64,000 bases of DNA from Rhodococcus oxybenzonivorans (GCF_003130705.1 NZ_CP021354.1:6324001-6388000), one strand, 5' to 3'; numbered from the stretch's first letter, positions 39,062-47,906 are shown. Program-made: numbers and translations. The notes: generated by a model from the letters alone, not told the origin.

Positions 39062-40357
39062 TTATCGGCGTCCGCGCCGCGCGAGTACGCGGACGCGGCC
39101 GGGATCCGAGCGCCGGGCAAGGGCGAGCGTGGCGAGGATGGCGGTGACGGTCGCGACGACGATACCGAGGGGCAGCGGCGAGTCGACGGTGACCACTGGT
39201 CCCGACTCGGAGGTCGGGTAGCCGTTCGACCACCCGTAGTCGGCGACGGCCAGTGGCGCCGAGACCGCGAAGAACGTCATGGTCAACGGCAACATCGCGG
39301 CGCTGACCAGAATCGGTGGATCCGCGGGGGTGGTCGACAGGACGGACGCGACGGACAACCCCAGCGCACCGGGTAACACCAGCGTGTACGCCGTGATCGT
39401 CACGGCGCCGAAGATGCCACCGTCCGGAAGCAGCCCGGTGGCCGTGACCAGGACGAGGAGAACCATCCCCACCGCCGCCATCGGATACTCCCACCCGAGC
39501 ATCACCCCGGCGACCAACGCGATGGCACCGGCCAGGACCCACCACCACGCGTCTGCGGCGTAGTGCACGTATCCGACCGATACGGCGGCCGCGGCCAACC
39601 CCACCAACAGCACGCGCCCCTCGAGGGCGGGCAGCAACCATGTCCCTGCAAGGGTCGCCGCGACGGCGAGCCCGACCGCGACAGTCCACGACAGCGGACC
39701 GGACTCGGTCGTTCCCAGCACGGCATAGAGCGGCAGGAACGCCACTGGCAGAACAACACCTACGATCGCCGGCCGAATCCCGGCACCAGACTCGGGGGGA
39801 TGGGTGATGAGCGCAATCCCGCCGAGAACGATCACGGCGACGGCCAGGATGCGCAACGGCACGGTCGCCGGAACGTAGAACGGATCGCCGGGCAAGGTGA
39901 CCGACCAGCGTTGCGCCGGAACCCGCCACAAGCGGGCCACGGTGAAGAACACGGTCGCCGCCAGCACCCCGATAGCCAGCGCAATCAGTGGTGCCCGCCG
40001 CCCCGCAGCCGAGTATGCCGCCGCACTGAGCATCAGGCCGGCACCTACCGCGTTCAGGGTCAGGGCCGGTTCGGTCGCCACCGCCACAACAGCGGGCAGG
40101 CCGATCGCTGCGGCGCCCACGAGCGCGGTTGCCGCTGCCCCGATCCCGGAACGCAACCGCAGCAGCACCGTCAGCACGACGACGGCAACGACTGCTGCGA
40201 CGGTTCCGGCCCACTGCGGTGTGACCAGCACCCCGCTCAGGCCGTCCTTCGTGGCGATGGTGTGGTCGAGTACCTCCGATTCGCGGAGAGCGAAGGCAGC
40301 AAGCACGCCGCCGATCATGGCGGCAAGGACTGGGCCATACCGGTCAACGAGATTCAC
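39062..40357 (-). CDS. Polytopic membrane protein, about 12 helices
   Basis: The 431-residue integral membrane protein starts MNLVDRYGPVLAAMIGGVLAA and ends in a basic tail (RRSDPGRVRVLARRGRR). Around twelve Ala/Val/Leu-rich helices are separated by short loops; one longer external loop carries DYGWSNGYPTSESGPVVTVDSP. No transporter signature was recognised. It stands alone in the island. Confidence 0.6.
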   Translation of the reverse strand: MNLVDRYGPVLAAMIGGVLAAFALRESEVLDHTIATKDGLSGVLVTPQWAGTVAAVVAVVVLTVLLRLRSGIGAAATALVGAAAIGLPAVVAVATEPALTLNAVGAGLMLSAAAYSAAGRRAPLIALAIGVLAATVFFTVARLWRVPAQRWSVTLPGDPFYVPATVPLRILAVAVIVLGGIALITHPPESGAGIRPAIVGVVLPVAFLPLYAVLGTTESGPLSWTVAVGLAVAATLAGTWLLPALEGRVLLVGLAAAAVSVGYVHYAADAWWWVLAGAIALVAGVMLGWEYPMAAVGMVLLVLVTATGLLPDGGIFGAVTITAYTLVLPGALGLSVASVLSTTPADPPILVSAAMLPLTMTFFAVSAPLAVADYGWSNGYPTSESGPVVTVDSPLPLGIVVATVTAILATLALARRSDPGRVRVLARRGRR

Positions 40358-40530
40358 CGGCCGACCGTAACCCGCGACATCGTCAGAACCCGGAACGTCG
40401 GAATGGTGGCGCCGTTCCGATCAGCGATCCACTTGTAAAACGCACCGGCAGCGCATGCGAAACGCAAACTCCGACATCCGTTTGAACAGCTTCTGCCGGT
40501 GCTTCGAAATGACGCCGTACGGTTGCTGAC

Positions 40531-41445
40531 ATGACTACTGCGCCTCCGTCGTGGATCGAACTGATGGGTCGACACGCGGCGAGCACGCTGCTCTACCTGT
40601 CGGGTTCACTGACCTACCGGTACGTGTCCCGTACGGGGACCGTTGAAGACGGCGCCTGGGAATTCCTGCATGGACCGGGCGATCGCTGGCGAATCGAGAA
40701 GGCCGGCCAGCCCATACTGATCCGCAAAGGCGACGTAGCGTTCAGTTGGCGCGACGACGAGATGCACCGCCAAAAAGCGCAGATTCACCTGCACATCCTC
40801 AAGCCCATCAGCCCGACCCTGTTTGTCGGCCCCGACTCATTCTTGTCGCCGAACACCCTCAGTAAGAAGGTTGCCCCCACAGGACCGGTCACCGAAACCG
40901 CAGTCGGCGGCCGCCGTGCGTGGTCGCTGCGCATGAGTGATCCGTCGACCGCTGACACGATGGAATTCGCGATCGACGACGTGACCGGTCTCCTGCTGCG
41001 CGTCAGGTCCAGCAATGGCAAGCTCACCGCAGAGGTCATTGACGTTGAGATCTATGAGCACCTGCCGGACACCACGTTCGACTGGGACGGTGAGATCGCT
41101 CCACAGTCAGAGAACGAACGACACCGGCACCCTGATCACCTGCGAAAAGTGCATTTTCTGGCACAGGAGATCGCACCCAGGTACTGGCCCACCGGGGTCG
41201 ACGTCCAACCCGTTGTCGGTGATCCACACACCGGTGAAGTCGTCGCCTCGCTCACCGTCGAAGGTCACCCGACCCTGGCTCGGTGGCCCCGGCAGGCTCA
41301 GCCCACCCTGATCGCTCCTGAATTAGCCCGCCGGTACCGCCACAGCGTCGAGTGGTCGGACGACCACTGGCAGTGGCGTCTCATGACCGCGACGCCCATT
41401 ACACAAGGTGACCTGGAGCAGATTCGTAACTCCATCCAGGGATGA
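40531..41445 (+). CDS. Two-domain unknown protein with C-terminal EWSD domain
   Basis: The 304-residue protein has an N-terminal domain resembling actinobacterial LolA/LppX-like sensors (FAIDDVTGLLLRVRSSNGKLTAEVIDVEIYEHLPDTTFDWDG) but without a signal peptide. A C-terminal EWSD domain of about 100 residues is also found alone in the gene at 34672. The two island genes therefore share a module in different architectures. Function unknown. Confidence 0.62.
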   Translation: MTTAPPSWIELMGRHAASTLLYLSGSLTYRYVSRTGTVEDGAWEFLHGPGDRWRIEKAGQPILIRKGDVAFSWRDDEMHRQKAQIHLHILKPISPTLFVGPDSFLSPNTLSKKVAPTGPVTETAVGGRRAWSLRMSDPSTADTMEFAIDDVTGLLLRVRSSNGKLTAEVIDVEIYEHLPDTTFDWDGEIAPQSENERHRHPDHLRKVHFLAQEIAPRYWPTGVDVQPVVGDPHTGEVVASLTVEGHPTLARWPRQAQPTLIAPELARRYRHSVEWSDDHWQWRLMTATPITQGDLEQIRNSIQG

Positions 41446-41503
41446 CGGATTGATGGGTCAACGTTCAGGGTGTGCGGGCTGACTCACATCGCCGACCGAA
41501 AGC

Positions 41504-41542
41504 CGAACGTCCGCCGGTGCGGCCGGCGCCGGCGGACGTTCG
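41504..41542. terminator. Bidirectional hairpin terminator candidate
   Basis: A perfect 14-bp stem (CGAACGTCCGCCGG with its complement) and an 11-nt GC-rich loop lie between the convergent 3' ends of the gene ending at 41445 and the resolvase fragment ending at 41555. No U-tract is present. Confidence 0.65.
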
Positions 41543-41554
41543 AGAGTGCGGAAA

Positions 41555-41806
41555 TCACTGGGTACTGGAATCTGAGTAACCGTCGTGGTGAGATCGGTGG
41601 GCGCGTTTGATCGCTCGGTATACCGTCGACCGGCCCACCGAGAACAAGTCGGCCAGTTCAGCGGTCGAGTACTCGCCTGACGCGTGAAGCTCGACCAGGT
41701 GCCGTTCCTGGCGTGGGTTGAGCTTCGGCTTCTTACCCTTCAGGTGTCCCTTCGCCTTCGCGATCCGCATCCCCTCCCTCGTTCGTGCCCGAATCAGGTC
41801 GCCCTC
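41555..41806 (-). pseudogene. Serine resolvase, C-terminal fragment (split gene)
   Basis: On the minus strand the frame reads EGDLIRARTREGMRIAKAKG, then LNPRQERHLVELHASGEYSTAELADLFSVGRSTVYRAIKRAH. This is the end of the catalytic domain's long helix plus the helix-turn-helix of a small serine recombinase. The N-terminal part of the same gene lies at 45207-45557 and ends in LLFNVLAMVAEF. Joining AEF to EGDLIRART restores the expected resolvase sequence exactly, so the gene was split by the 3.4-kb element between them. An internal ATG at 41770 could still start a 71-residue HTH protein. Confidence 0.85.
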
Positions 41807-41808
41807 GA

Positions 41809-41819
41809 TTATGTGGACA
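41809..41819 (+). repeat. Left terminal inverted repeat of the element
   Basis: TTATGTGGACA, 2 bp inside the resolvase junction and 71 bp from the tnpB-like stop. It pairs with the right end at 45192-45202 with one mismatch. Confidence 0.7.
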
Positions 41820-41889
41820 ACTTCCGGAAGTCAAGCGCCTCGAAGGAATGCCAGTACCCCTTCAGTGGAGGATCCTCACCGATGCGTTT

Positions 41890-43998
41890 TCAGTGCTGCC
41901 GTTCCTCGCCGAGGTCGGACAGGAGTGCCTTGATGCGGTCGGCGGTGCGTTGGTGCCGTTCGACCTCGTGGTCCCATCCCCGTTCGACGGCGTCGCCGAT
42001 TAGGGTTTGTTCGGTGGTCAGCCGCTGGCGAAGCCGGGGCGCGTAGTCGCTGGTTGTCAGGAATTTTGAGCAAGTCAACACGAGATCGCATTCGCACGGT
42101 CCTTCCTGCGGCAGGCGCAGGCAGTGGCCGAGTTCGAGTTCGGTCTTGAGGAAGTTCGTCTGCAGCCAGGACACCGCCTGCGGGTCGAGGCGGTGCTCGC
42201 GCAGCGCCTGTGCGGCCGGCCCGGCGAGCGTGACACCGTCAAGGTGCCGATCCAGGGCCGCCTGATACTGCTGTTTGACGGTCGGGTCCGACAGGGACGC
42301 GTAGATCAGTGACATGTGCGGCGTGCGGTGGCCGAGGACCGCCATGATCGTTTGGAGCCGTGCGCCGCCCTCGGCGAGTTGGGTGCCGATGGTGTGCCGG
42401 AATCGGTGCGCGCTGATCGTGGGGCGCCCCTGGGAGTCGAGCAGTCCTGCGGTGGTGCAGGCTGTCTTGAGGGCGAGGTCGAACAGGAAACCCTTGGACA
42501 GCAGCTTGCCGCGCACGGTGAACACGTGCTCGACGGACCGGCCGACGCTAGGGTCGAACCGGCCGCGGGCTCTCCTGGTTCGGGCCAGTTCGATCAGCGG
42601 CCGCAACGCGGCCGCGGCGTCTGGGTGCAGCGGAATCATGCGTTCGGTGTAGCCCTTGCCAACCGGGATCCGCAGCCGCGGATGCCCGTCCGGGTAGGCG
42701 TCGAGGCAGTCGATCGCCAGGCGGCGTATCTCGTCGCGGCGGGCCCCGGACCAACGGGCGATGATCAACGCGGCCCGTTGATACTGGTCGGGCAACTGGT
42801 CGATTGCGGACATCAACGCGGTGAGCTCGTGATCGGGGATGAACCGCGGCACCGTCCGAGCAATCTTGGGGATGTCGCCGCGGGTGAACAAGACCCGTCC
42901 TGGCACGTCGTCCCAGCCCCAGGCGGCGGTCTCGTTGACGAATCGGGCGAGCAGGGTGACGATCGAGCGCCGGGTCGTAAGCGCCAGCGGCATCCCGGTG
43001 TGTTCACTCGTCTGCTCGCCGAGCCAGCGCAGGAACTCCTCGGCGTGCTTGCGGTCCAGTTGGTCGAAGCTGGTGATCTCTGGATGCGCTTCACGCAGCC
43101 ACAGCACCAGGCGCCGCAACGCATCCCGGAAGTGCCGGACCGACTGCTCCCGGCCGAGGTTGGCGTCCAAATGCAGCCGTAGGTAACGCTCGATGACCGC
43201 CGTCATCTTCGGGGGTGTGCCGGCCGGAGCGAGGCGTGAGGTCCACGACCCGGCGTCGACCCTGCCCGGGGGCGCGGCATCGACCTGCCCGATCGTGAAC
43301 AGCAGTAGATGCGCCCCGTTGATCCGGGCCGTTGCCGATCGTCGGAATGTCTCGGCTGGATCTGTAGAAGGCCGCTTTCCTCGGGAACGACTATAGAACT
43401 CTCGCACCGGTTCGACCCAGAGACGATCCGCGAACGAGTCGGCTGCGCAGCGCAACTCACAGACATCGGCCATCGTAAGCGCAGTCATGTCGGGGTTACC
43501 GCGATGCAGCAGCATCCTGCCGAACGACCATTTCAGGGCCGTCAGCGCGCCCTGCGTCGAGTACCCGAGCTGAACGAGCCGGCTCACGTACCGCTCGAAA
43601 GTGTCCGGGTCGATTCCCAATCCGGCGGTGCGTGCGGAGGCGGTGAACGGGCTCGCGAACGTTCGGGCGAATAGTAGGTCGTAGTCGAGCCGGATGCCGT
43701 GCACGAGCGACAGGTACGACAGGTAGGGCATGATCACGCTCGCCCCTCCGTGTGGATTCCGCCCTGGCACCGGATTCTCGGTGTCGAACATGCGCTTCGA
43801 CAGAGGGGCGGCGAACCAATCGGCCAGCGAGGGCCACAGCTCGACGAAATCGTCATAGGCATACAGTCGCGAATACTTCTGGTTGGTGGGCACGTGTCGC
43901 CACAACCACTCGCGGTAGGTGGCGCGGCCGACGTGTTCGCTCGGTACCGGGCTCTCGACCGATCCGTCACCTGTGAGCCTCAGCGGTAATGTCACCAT
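41890..43998 (-). CDS. Tyrosine recombinase, TnpB-like (Tn554 family)
   Basis: This 702-residue site-specific recombinase has the catalytic domain at about 385-590 with Arg in WSGARRDEIRRLAID, HxxR in SAHRFRHTIGTQL and His plus nucleophilic Tyr in LGHRTPHMSLIYASLSD. A C-terminal cysteine-containing tail (CLRLPQEGPCECDLVLTCSKF) is characteristic of TnpB. Its length is close to Tn554 TnpB and far above a standard integrase. Its ATG overlaps the end of the 375-residue recombinase by 7 bp, so both are co-translated and probably act together on the element ends. Confidence 0.88.
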   Translation of the reverse strand: MVTLPLRLTGDGSVESPVPSEHVGRATYREWLWRHVPTNQKYSRLYAYDDFVELWPSLADWFAAPLSKRMFDTENPVPGRNPHGGASVIMPYLSYLSLVHGIRLDYDLLFARTFASPFTASARTAGLGIDPDTFERYVSRLVQLGYSTQGALTALKWSFGRMLLHRGNPDMTALTMADVCELRCAADSFADRLWVEPVREFYSRSRGKRPSTDPAETFRRSATARINGAHLLLFTIGQVDAAPPGRVDAGSWTSRLAPAGTPPKMTAVIERYLRLHLDANLGREQSVRHFRDALRRLVLWLREAHPEITSFDQLDRKHAEEFLRWLGEQTSEHTGMPLALTTRRSIVTLLARFVNETAAWGWDDVPGRVLFTRGDIPKIARTVPRFIPDHELTALMSAIDQLPDQYQRAALIIARWSGARRDEIRRLAIDCLDAYPDGHPRLRIPVGKGYTERMIPLHPDAAAALRPLIELARTRRARGRFDPSVGRSVEHVFTVRGKLLSKGFLFDLALKTACTTAGLLDSQGRPTISAHRFRHTIGTQLAEGGARLQTIMAVLGHRTPHMSLIYASLSDPTVKQQYQAALDRHLDGVTLAGPAAQALREHRLDPQAVSWLQTNFLKTELELGHCLRLPQEGPCECDLVLTCSKFLTTSDYAPRLRQRLTTEQTLIGDAVERGWDHEVERHQRTADRIKALLSDLGEERQH

Positions 43999-45119
43999 CG
44001 CCGTCCGAGCGCCGCGTCATATTCGCGGACCACCTGATCGTCGGACACCCGGGTGTAAATCCGGATCGATTCCGGCGACGCATGACCCAAACGGCGTTGC
44101 AAGGCAAGCTCTCTCATTCCCGACTCCCACATCGCCGTCGCGTGTGTGTGCCGCAACGCGTGGGGTGTCTTGTCCGGGCTCCGGATCCCCAACCGGTCCA
44201 GGCGACGGGCGAATCCTCGCGCCATCGCCTGATAACTGAGCGGTTCCCCGCGGTTCGTGCCGGTGCCGCCGATCAGGAACACGAACGGGCTGGTGGCGTC
44301 AAGGGGCCGCTCGTGCAGCACATACCGACTCACCGCCTCCAACGTGCGCGACTCGTGCAGGTCGACCACCCGCTCCCGTCGCGCCTTTGCGCGAGCACCG
44401 CGCGGATGGTCGTCGCGCTTGCGGATCGCGACCCTCCGCCGACCGTAAGCGATGTCGTCGAGCTGCAGGCACAGCACCTCACCCGGGCGTAGGCCGCCGT
44501 CGAGCATCAACAGGAAGATCGCCAGATCCCGCAACGAGGACATGCTCGCCAACAACGCCTCGATGTCATCACCGCTCAGCGGTCGCGGCAGCCGGATCGG
44601 CAGCCGAACCCGGACCGCCCGGCGCACCGGTCGTTGCCGACTCGCCGCACCCACGAACGGCTGGTGCCGATCCGGGACCCGTGCGAGAGCGGCGTCCTCG
44701 CGCTTCTGCATCGGATTATCTGAGGTCGTGTACAACTCGGCGGCGATCGCCCACTCGAAGAAACTCGACGTCGCGGCCAGAATCCGGGACACCGTTGCCG
44801 GAGACAGCAGCCGTCCCTCGGCGGTCGCGACCGCCAACCCGAGCCGCTGAGCCGGGCCGCGGCTGGGAATCCTGCGAAGGTACCCCAGGAACTCCAGCGC
44901 CGTCGACGGGCGGAACTCGGTCCAGCCCATGCTGTGCTGGTCGAGGAACATGAACAGCCGTCGCAGGTCGTAGCCATACGAAGACAGGGTGTTCGGGCTG
45001 TAACCGGAATCCTGCAGATGCGCCAGAAACCGGGTCACCGGGACAATCTCGCGCCCGGAGTCGTCCAGCAGGATCACCCGTCGGACAATGCCGCCATCCA
45101 CATCCTTGACCACCCGCAT
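43992..45119 (-). CDS. Tyrosine recombinase, TnpA-like (Tn554 family)
   Basis: This 375-residue recombinase has an N-terminal SAM-like core-binding domain (TRFLAHLQDSGYSPNTLSSYGYDLRRL) and a catalytic domain with GGLRPGEVLCLQ (Arg), PHALRHTHATAM (HxxR) and LGHASPESIRIYTRVSD (His, Tyr). AGGGAGG precedes the ATG at 45119. It is the first gene of the element and 73 bp from its right inverted repeat. Confidence 0.88.
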   Translation of the reverse strand: MRVVKDVDGGIVRRVILLDDSGREIVPVTRFLAHLQDSGYSPNTLSSYGYDLRRLFMFLDQHSMGWTEFRPSTALEFLGYLRRIPSRGPAQRLGLAVATAEGRLLSPATVSRILAATSSFFEWAIAAELYTTSDNPMQKREDAALARVPDRHQPFVGAASRQRPVRRAVRVRLPIRLPRPLSGDDIEALLASMSSLRDLAIFLLMLDGGLRPGEVLCLQLDDIAYGRRRVAIRKRDDHPRGARAKARRERVVDLHESRTLEAVSRYVLHERPLDATSPFVFLIGGTGTNRGEPLSYQAMARGFARRLDRLGIRSPDKTPHALRHTHATAMWESGMRELALQRRLGHASPESIRIYTRVSDDQVVREYDAALGRRW

Positions 45120-45191
45120 ACCGGCCTCCCTGTGCCGGTACTCAGTGCATCAGGCTGCAACTCCCAGATCAGGGAGGTGAGCGTCCCGGCG

Positions 45192-45202
45192 TGTCCAGAT
45201 AA
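45192..45202 (-). repeat. Right terminal inverted repeat of the element
   Basis: TGTCCAGATAA on the plus strand (TTATCTGGACA on the minus), 4 bp inside the junction with the resolvase N-terminal half at 45207. Confidence 0.7.
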
Positions 45203-45206
45203 CAGA

Positions 45207-45557
45207 GAACTCGGCGACCATCGCCAGGACGTTGAACAACAGGCGACCGACCGGGTCGGTCGGATCGTGCAATGAGGCACCGATCTGCAGGCACGCGTGC
45301 CGAGCCGTGAGCTCGTCGACGATGTCCCGAGCATCGGGCAACGAACGAGCCAGGCGATCCAACTTGGTCACCACGAGAGTGTCGGTGTTCCGGCACGCTG
45401 CAAGGGCGTTCTGCAGACCGGGCCGCTGACGATTGGTACCGGTCAAGCCGTGATCAACGTAGATCCGTTCCGGTGACACCCCGAGCCCAAGCAGCGCGTG
45501 CTGCTGTGCGGTCAGGTCTTGCTGATCGGTGGACACTCGTGCATACCCGATGTACAT
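45207..45557 (-). pseudogene. Serine resolvase, N-terminal fragment (split gene)
   Basis: The fragment starts MYIGYARVSTDQQDLTAQQ with the catalytic serine in RVSTDQQ. It continues VVTKLDRLARSLPDARDIVDEL and LHDPTDPVGRLLFNVLAMVAEF, after which it enters the inserted element and stops at 45150 after 18 foreign residues. The catalytic core is nearly complete, but the DNA-binding domain is left at 41555-41806. The original gene was a DNA resolvase/invertase of about 200 residues. Confidence 0.87.
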
Positions 45558-45679
45558 CGCTGATTCCCATCTCTCGAACGCGCAACGCCGGCGGCGTGGT
45601 GCTTGGGACTCAACGGTCAAATAACACGACGTGGGCGACTAGACCCGCTCCCGATGAGCTAGTGCCGTAGTGCATGGCC

Positions 45680-45768
45680 GTTGGCGCATCCCGTTCCGGG
45701 ACGAGCGTCGCCGGCAGCCGGACATGCGCTCGGCGCCGATCTCGTCCCGCTGGTGGTTCCGCTTGCGG
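45680..45768 (+). repeat. Intergenic palindromic repeat, copy B
   Basis: The arms CGGGACGAG (45697-45705) and CTCGTCCCG (45741-45749) flank a 35-nt interior. Positions 45689-45760 match copy A at 71 of 72 bases. The copy lies in the gap between the resolvase start and the gene at 45794. Confidence 0.9.
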
Positions 45769-45793
45769 ACGGGTCGGGCTCGGCAATCGGCGG

Positions 45794-46564
45794 TTATTGC
45801 CCGTACGGGCGTGGCGGTAAGGGATTTATATGGTCGCTGTCCCAGGTGACCTTGCGGGAGCTGCTGGTGTCGATCACTTCCAAATCGGGGTGTGCTGGCA
45901 GTGCCAGGGCGCACGCAGTGGACGAGCCGATGTAGGTCGACATGAGGTCGATGTCGGAGGCGACGAACCATGCCCGATCTTGGGGCCACCACAGATTCGG
46001 CCCCCACCCGCCCAAGGTGCGTACGGCATCGCGCACGGTGCCGTGCAGCAGGTAGTTGTCTCGGAATGGGATGTGGACGCGCGGACCGGGATGGGGAAGG
46101 TTCATGCCGTGACCGGCGCGGCCTTCCCAGAAGCCGAACCAGCAATCATCCGGAGTGGTGGTGTGTTGCACGAGAGCATCGGCCAGGGCGGCGAACTGCT
46201 CTTCCGGCATGTCCCCTTCGTCGGGTTCTTGATTCCAGACGATTCCGCTGCCGTCACCCACACCGTGATGCACGCCGGCCTGCAGCAACGAGCCCCACTC
46301 GACAGTCTGGTGGATCACGCCGCCGGTATGAACGGCAACTTCGGCCCATCGCACCGGGACTCGCTCGCCGGTGTCGGGGTCGATCCGGGCGGCGGGATGC
46401 AGTACGCGCGAATACAGGGTAAAGATTGGCGGCACCAGGGACCCGACCGTGTACTCGAACCGCGGCAATGTCTGCGCGATCCAGTCGCCGTGCGAGGTGT
46501 CCTCGAGAACGTCGTCGACCCGCCACACCAACGATTCAGAGTTCGGATCGACATGTCGATTCAT
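45794..46564 (-). CDS. Unknown protein with WP-DRAW motif, paralogue of 32115 gene
   Basis: A protein of about 256 residues. The N-terminal 120 residues (VWRVDDVLEDTSHGDWIAQTLPRFEYTVGSLVPPIF...) form an extra domain. The C-terminal part shares TTTPDDCWFGFWEG, RVHIPFRDNYLLHG and WWPQDRAWFVASDIDLMSTYIG with the 32115 gene. Function unknown. ATG 46564 is chosen; a GTG at 46603 is an alternative, and a longer ORF would overlap the upstream gene. Confidence 0.62.
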   Translation of the reverse strand: MNRHVDPNSESLVWRVDDVLEDTSHGDWIAQTLPRFEYTVGSLVPPIFTLYSRVLHPAARIDPDTGERVPVRWAEVAVHTGGVIHQTVEWGSLLQAGVHHGVGDGSGIVWNQEPDEGDMPEEQFAALADALVQHTTTPDDCWFGFWEGRAGHGMNLPHPGPRVHIPFRDNYLLHGTVRDAVRTLGGWGPNLWWPQDRAWFVASDIDLMSTYIGSSTACALALPAHPDLEVIDTSSSRKVTWDSDHINPLPPRPYGQ

Positions 46565-46649
46565 GTGCTGAGGATCGCCTGGGCCGGGAATGCCGTCGTT
46601 CACAAATCCGACATTGCCACACCTTGTCTCTCCGGGATCGGCTTGCGGT

Positions 46650-47906
46650 CTAGTCTTTCGACCGCGCACAGGGCGGCGGCTCTGAAATAAGCGCCATAAT
46701 GTCCGCGTTCGCGGGGTCGCCGAAGGGGTCGGACTGGATCCAGCGAACGCTGCCGCGAGAGCGGTTATCGAGTTCGACGACCCGGCGGGTGCCGTCCGGT
46801 GAGTGTGCGGTGAGCCCGACGTCGGCGACCCATTCCGTGCCATCGGCAGCGGACGATTTGTCCGCCCGACGCGCGGCGGCCCTCACCCGGGCAGAGGTGG
46901 CCGGATCGTCGACCGGGATCAGCCGCCCCTCGTCATCGAGCATTCGAACAGGATGGGGGTCCGGATCGTCGCGCACCACACCATGCCGGCGATCACTGCG
47001 CAACATCGGATACAACGACCCGAGTATGAACAGCCGCTCTGCGTCGACGACGCCCCGGCCGCCATCGGTACATACGCGTTCGACGGTCAACGCCCCGTCA
47101 CCGGCCCGATCGCAGCGGAACACATCGTATGGGGACGTGATCCAACACCCGCCTCCGTGGGCGTGGACAGCGCGAGTCCAACGGTCCTCCGGCGGCTCGA
47201 TCGTCAACGGTAATAGATATTCGACGATGCGCGGCGGTGCCGACGCTGTATCGACATGCAGCAAAACAGGATTCGATCGATCCATGACCCACACGTCAGG
47301 CCCGTCAACGGATACCGCACCCGCGACAAACTCCGACCCGGTCGTGGGCACGTCGTCGAGGTCCAGGTCGACCAGTACTCCGGATTCAATAAATTGTTCA
47401 TCGTCCGACGGCATGTCCCAGTTTGTCCACAGGCGGTGCGGGGTGGCCTCGACCTCGGTCAGTCGCTCGGTACCGTCAACGATGCGTACACCACCGGTCC
47501 CGGTGCGTTCGAGTCGCTGCTCGACCACCCGCACCCGGCGAACCCTTCCCCGAACGGGGGCGGGATCATCGGACCCGCCCGAATCGAGCCCGACGACGAA
47601 TCTCCCGGTGAGCTCGACGCGTCCCCTCACCGGGCGGTCCGACCACCACGCGGCTACCCAACCGTCACCGGCTACCTCCAGGAGCCACCGCGGACCACCC
47701 TCCGGGTCGCCGAGAGGAGTGTGCCCGAACGCCGGGCGTGCAGTCGCCCGCACGGTGTCGCTACAGGGGGAGGGCGTGCTGCCGGTGGTGGAAAACGTCA
47801 GTATTTCTTCGACAAGATCGCCCACGGCAGGTGCGAGTGAGCGATCATCGAGAACCCATCCTGGAAAGAACACAGCGAGCGTGCGATCAGCCGTTTCGGC
47901 GGTCAT
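46650..47906 (-). CDS. Hypothetical protein, possible beta-propeller-like
   Basis: A protein of about 418 residues starting MTAETADRTLAVFFPGWVLD. Several strands of the pattern DVWVMDRSNPVLLHVDTAS, GGGCWITSPYDVFRCDRAGDG and RLFILGSLYPML suggest repeated beta blades. No signal peptide and no catalytic motif. An N-terminal extension to 47948 is possible. It is 86 bp upstream of the WP-DRAW gene on the same strand. Function unknown. Confidence 0.55.
   Translation of the reverse strand: MTAETADRTLAVFFPGWVLDDRSLAPAVGDLVEEILTFSTTGSTPSPCSDTVRATARPAFGHTPLGDPEGGPRWLLEVAGDGWVAAWWSDRPVRGRVELTGRFVVGLDSGGSDDPAPVRGRVRRVRVVEQRLERTGTGGVRIVDGTERLTEVEATPHRLWTNWDMPSDDEQFIESGVLVDLDLDDVPTTGSEFVAGAVSVDGPDVWVMDRSNPVLLHVDTASAPPRIVEYLLPLTIEPPEDRWTRAVHAHGGGCWITSPYDVFRCDRAGDGALTVERVCTDGGRGVVDAERLFILGSLYPMLRSDRRHGVVRDDPDPHPVRMLDDEGRLIPVDDPATSARVRAAARRADKSSAADGTEWVADVGLTAHSPDGTRRVVELDNRSRGSVRWIQSDPFGDPANADIMALISEPPPCARSKD

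Larger units (their letters stand above)
41807..45206. mobile_element. Tn554-like two-recombinase element inserted in a resolvase gene
   Basis: The 3.4-kb insert contains two overlapping tyrosine recombinase genes (375 and 702 residues), in the order and sizes of Tn554 tnpA and tnpB; no tnpC is visible. The ends carry 11-bp imperfect inverted repeats, TTATGTGGACA at 41809-41819 and TGTCCAGATAA at 45192-45202 (10 of 11 matching). The flanks are the two halves of one serine resolvase gene and join in frame with no target duplication, as expected for recombinase-mediated, non-DDE insertion. It carries no passenger gene. Confidence 0.8.

Noticed and set aside
32775..45768. Intergenic palindromes as integron attC sites
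   Set aside because: The gene-palindrome-gene layout is similar, but there is no integron integrase. The elements lack the attC core pattern (RYYYAAC/GTTRRRY) at their ends and occur in both orientations.
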